DNA of 64,000 bases from Trichobilharzia szidati. Taxonomy: Eukaryota > Platyhelminthes > Trematoda > Strigeidida > Schistosomatidae. The stretch lies in contig OX235271.1 in the NCBI GenBank assembly GCA_944472155.2, positions 22,327,710 through 22,391,709 of the forward strand, in the 5' to 3' direction. Position numbers and translations under genes: made by a program. Within the stretch, counting starts at the first letter, position 1, and every line of letters begins with the position of its first letter. This document shows positions 61,246-64,000 of the stretch, piece by piece. The notes under the pieces were generated by a model, which was given only the letters and a program-made list of their open reading frames with translations, had not been told where the DNA came from and made no database searches.

Positions 61246-62994
61246 TCTTCAGGAATTTGAGTCAAATGAATATATAATTGCTTGTATGGCCATGAAATCC
61301 CTTGAAAATTCAAGCCAAAAATAAACCATTTAGACATTGTTCAATCTCTTTATCATGTCATTCTATTCATCACTCATGACTCCACGGCTGACAGTGATAG
61401 GTTTTTCATGCTCACAGGCAGGTACAACCATTTTCCTAATGAGATTTAGAGCTAGTACACGGCTTCTGGCACACATGCGAAAATTCCAGTAAGCGAAAAA
61501 TAAGTTTTTCGCTGTATAAGTCCCCTGACAATGGCACGATTAATGATAATAATGAGGTAATTATTACGGTATCTTAGAGAATGTCTTAAATTCAGACTGA
61601 TGCAGTTTTACAAATAGCGAATGACTTCATCAGCTGTGATTAATACAGGACTAGCAACGTAATGAAACTAGCTACAATAATCGAGAGCACCTCACATATT
61701 TAGTAACATACAGTGAAAATATGGCCTCTTCGTGAATGTTTCTTTGGTGTTAACTAACTCGCCGATGTTAAGTTGAGGCTAAAATCAACCGTCGTTGCAT
61801 AAATGCAATACACTTTTCCAAGTAAGCATGTGGCAACATATGCAAACAATTTGGCGTGTTTCAGGAAATGGTCCATTTTTGGCAAAAGTAGGGTAATAAG
61901 ATTCGAAATAGCTTACCAAATGCATCAAGAGAGTAAAAATTATGACATAAAAATGTCAAGTGCCAATACAAAATATATGCTGGACTGAAACTTATGATAG
62001 TCATGGGATAAATACTGTTAAAAACCAAAATGAGTCGAAACCTAGGTGGTTTGTGTTAGTGCTTCTTTCCTTTTTGAGCAGGGCTTTGATGCTGTCAGCC
62101 TGCATACTTTAACCCAATAAATTTGAGCTGGCCTAAAGGACTATCGCTGTCATGAGTGTGGTATCAGGAAACATGCTTGCGTAGTGTGTTAAGCATTCAG
62201 TGGTGACCTAAAGCAAGTAAGTTCCATTGGCCTCAATTGTTCTCGGAAACGAGTCAACTGCTCTACTTGGAAGACTTCGGACTCGTTTCCGGTGGGCTTC
62301 AAATACAAATAACACTCTCGATTGCTGTGCCGTCATCTATCCCGCTAGACCTTAACTTCGGTCACACTGCCTGCTGACGCCTTAGCCTGGCTCACCCAAC
62401 TTGGCGCCCTTTGAAAATGTAGTCGTCCAAAATGTAATCTAATCAACACACGCAAACAAACTGATCGTTGAAAGTGAAATGGCTGAGATTTTATTGGATT
62501 GACGATTTTTATCTTCAAAACATTTTCTATTTATGGAGTGAAATTTGTTACCATGTAATATTTTTAAATACCTGAAGCAACTGATTAAGGTGATATTGCA
62601 TATCACAAATAACAAAAATGTGACCTGAATGCTTTTATTCTGCCATCACGAGCATCACATGACAACACTCAGTTGTATTAATTTCAAAAGCATGAAATTT
62701 ACACCATGCAGCACACTAATCTAAACAGTCTTGGTAAGCGACTCATCGGTCACCAATGTACTCTGGCTTCTGGAACATAACATAATCGGTAAACACTAGG
62801 CAATATGAATAACGCGTGGGCGGTGTCCCATTTAAGCATGGCGAAGTGGAGCAGGTCTTAGAATTTTTATTGGGAATCGCTTTTTCACTCATTGTCATGA
62901 TGGCGAAACTCCTAAGACAATCACTGTGTGTCTTCTGTCCCCGAGGAAATCCTGAATCAAGTTTTTTACTATTCTGCTTGAAAAGAAACCATAT

Positions 62995-63665
62995 CAAATA
63001 ATAATAATAATAGTATATTCTCATTTTTTTACGTGAGGGACGCCAGTTTACAGGCATCATCAATTCGATAAATTACACATACGATTAGTAAGTATAGTTA
63101 GTGATGATAATATAATAGGGTACATATTTATTCATACAAATATAGGACACAAAAGTTGTATAGGAATGGATAAGAATTATTTAAGTTAAATATTTAGATT
63201 ACATGGATTACGGTTAATAACATGGTTGCTGTCATTTTATCTTTATTTTGTGGGAGAAATCTGATAACTGGTGATTCAATGGAACACACCAAGAAATATA
63301 GAGATATTGACTTCGCATTAACAAAAAATGTCAATTTAAGAAGAACTAGTGTTGTATCCGACGAAATATTAGAATAAGCTGTACTGGCCTCTTGCAGCCC
63401 TTGTAAAAATAAACTTGGTCTAGGAAAGACGATGTGCTCTACAAACAAGCCGCCTCTGGAAAGTGGCCTGTAATTTTCGATGTGCTGAACAATAGGATCA
63501 TGAATGGTTCTGTCTGGTATGTTAACAACAGTATTTGTTACACTAACAAGACAGCAGTTATCAGGTGAATTTCCAAGTCCTGTTTTGAAAATAGGACTGC
63601 AGATGGCATACTTTTGAACTTTTGCAAGCCTAAAAAGACTCACGGATATGTTAAACCGCACTGGT
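62995..63665 (-). mobile_element. CR1-like RT fragment and 3' end
   Basis: The 3' end (complement of CCTGTAAACTGGCGTCCCTC) and (TTA)n tail are at 62998-63065. The minus-strand frame 63194-63661 has ICSPIFKTGLGNSPDNCCLV, SVTNTVVNIPDRTIHDPIV and NYRPLSRGG, a degraded RT entry region, so most of the RT is deleted. Confidence 0.65.
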
Positions 63666-64000
63666 AAACGATTCGGCCCTTACTCAACTATTACCAGTGA
63701 TATAAGAAGTTGAACATTAACAGGCCTGAGTATACAGAACTCATAGCCAACACTTCCAAAATAGCAGGGGATGCTATCAAAACAATCTAAAACAGATTGA
63801 TCCACAGCCAAAACATCATCATTCACACTTTATCTGGTCATAATTAAGTCAAAATCTCTCCTCTTACCTTGATATACAAGCAATTGTTTTTGGATAGCTG
63901 CGTGATTTATCAATTTGCCACTCTCCATATATCTCCCTAGGTTGAAAAATAAAGGCCCTGCACTCATTCTTTTATCTCATAATATTTCATTCAGAAAAGA

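Overview
The window looks like nuclear DNA of a blood fluke (Schistosoma or a close trematode). It is AT-rich and full of the repeat types known from schistosomes: RTE-clade and CR1-like non-LTR retrotransposons ending in ATT/TAA-type repeats, several Penelope-like elements (PLEs) with GIY-YIG endonucleases, tRNA-derived SINEs carrying hammerhead ribozymes (Sm-alpha type), and solo LTRs. The species cannot be fixed from sequence alone.

One cellular gene dominates. On the minus strand, 13 small exons from 48432 down to 338 assemble with correct GT..AG borders and unbroken phase into about 1,411 residues of an ELYS/AHCTF1 homologue. ELYS is the chromatin-binding nucleoporin that seeds nuclear pore assembly. 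The N-terminal beta-propeller and the start of the central helical domain are here; the C-terminal part lies beyond position 1. The 12 complete introns run from 1.0 to 7.8 kb and most are packed with transposable elements.

Layout by intron, right to left. Intron 1 (47834-42961): repeat 5' regions and a PLE endonuclease fragment. Introns 2-3: RTE fragment, two solo LTRs, hammerhead SINEs, a SINE with an RTE-like tail. Intron 4: RTE fragment plus a 5'-truncated PLE with reverse transcriptase (RT). Intron 5: solo LTR, RTE pieces in alternating orientation, a miniature PLE flanked by hammerhead-like inverted repeats, a tRNA-SINE. Intron 6: RTE fragments, a GC-rich 660-bp insertion with an 11-bp target duplication, an LTR. 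Introns 7-9: RTE, a MITE-like element, a palindromic hammerhead relic. Intron 10: a nearly complete PLE with 778-bp inverted arms, nested in the arms of another PLE family, and an RTE copy. Intron 11: a PLE broken by a solo LTR. Intron 12: fold-back repeats, telomere-like repeats, hammerhead SINEs, an RTE copy and a PLE with 496-bp inverted arms.

Upstream of the gene (48433-64000) I find no cellular gene, only retrotransposon fragments (RTE 3' end, CR1-like RT copies and 3' ends, a tRNA-SINE) separated by long stretches I could not assign.

The most interesting theme is self-cleaving RNA. Hammerhead or hammerhead-like motifs occur in SINE-type elements, often as head-to-head pairs in fold-back structures, and in the inverted arms of three PLE families. 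The PLE versions share an extra nucleotide before stem II. All transposons here look degraded; the 13699-16928 PLE is the most intact.
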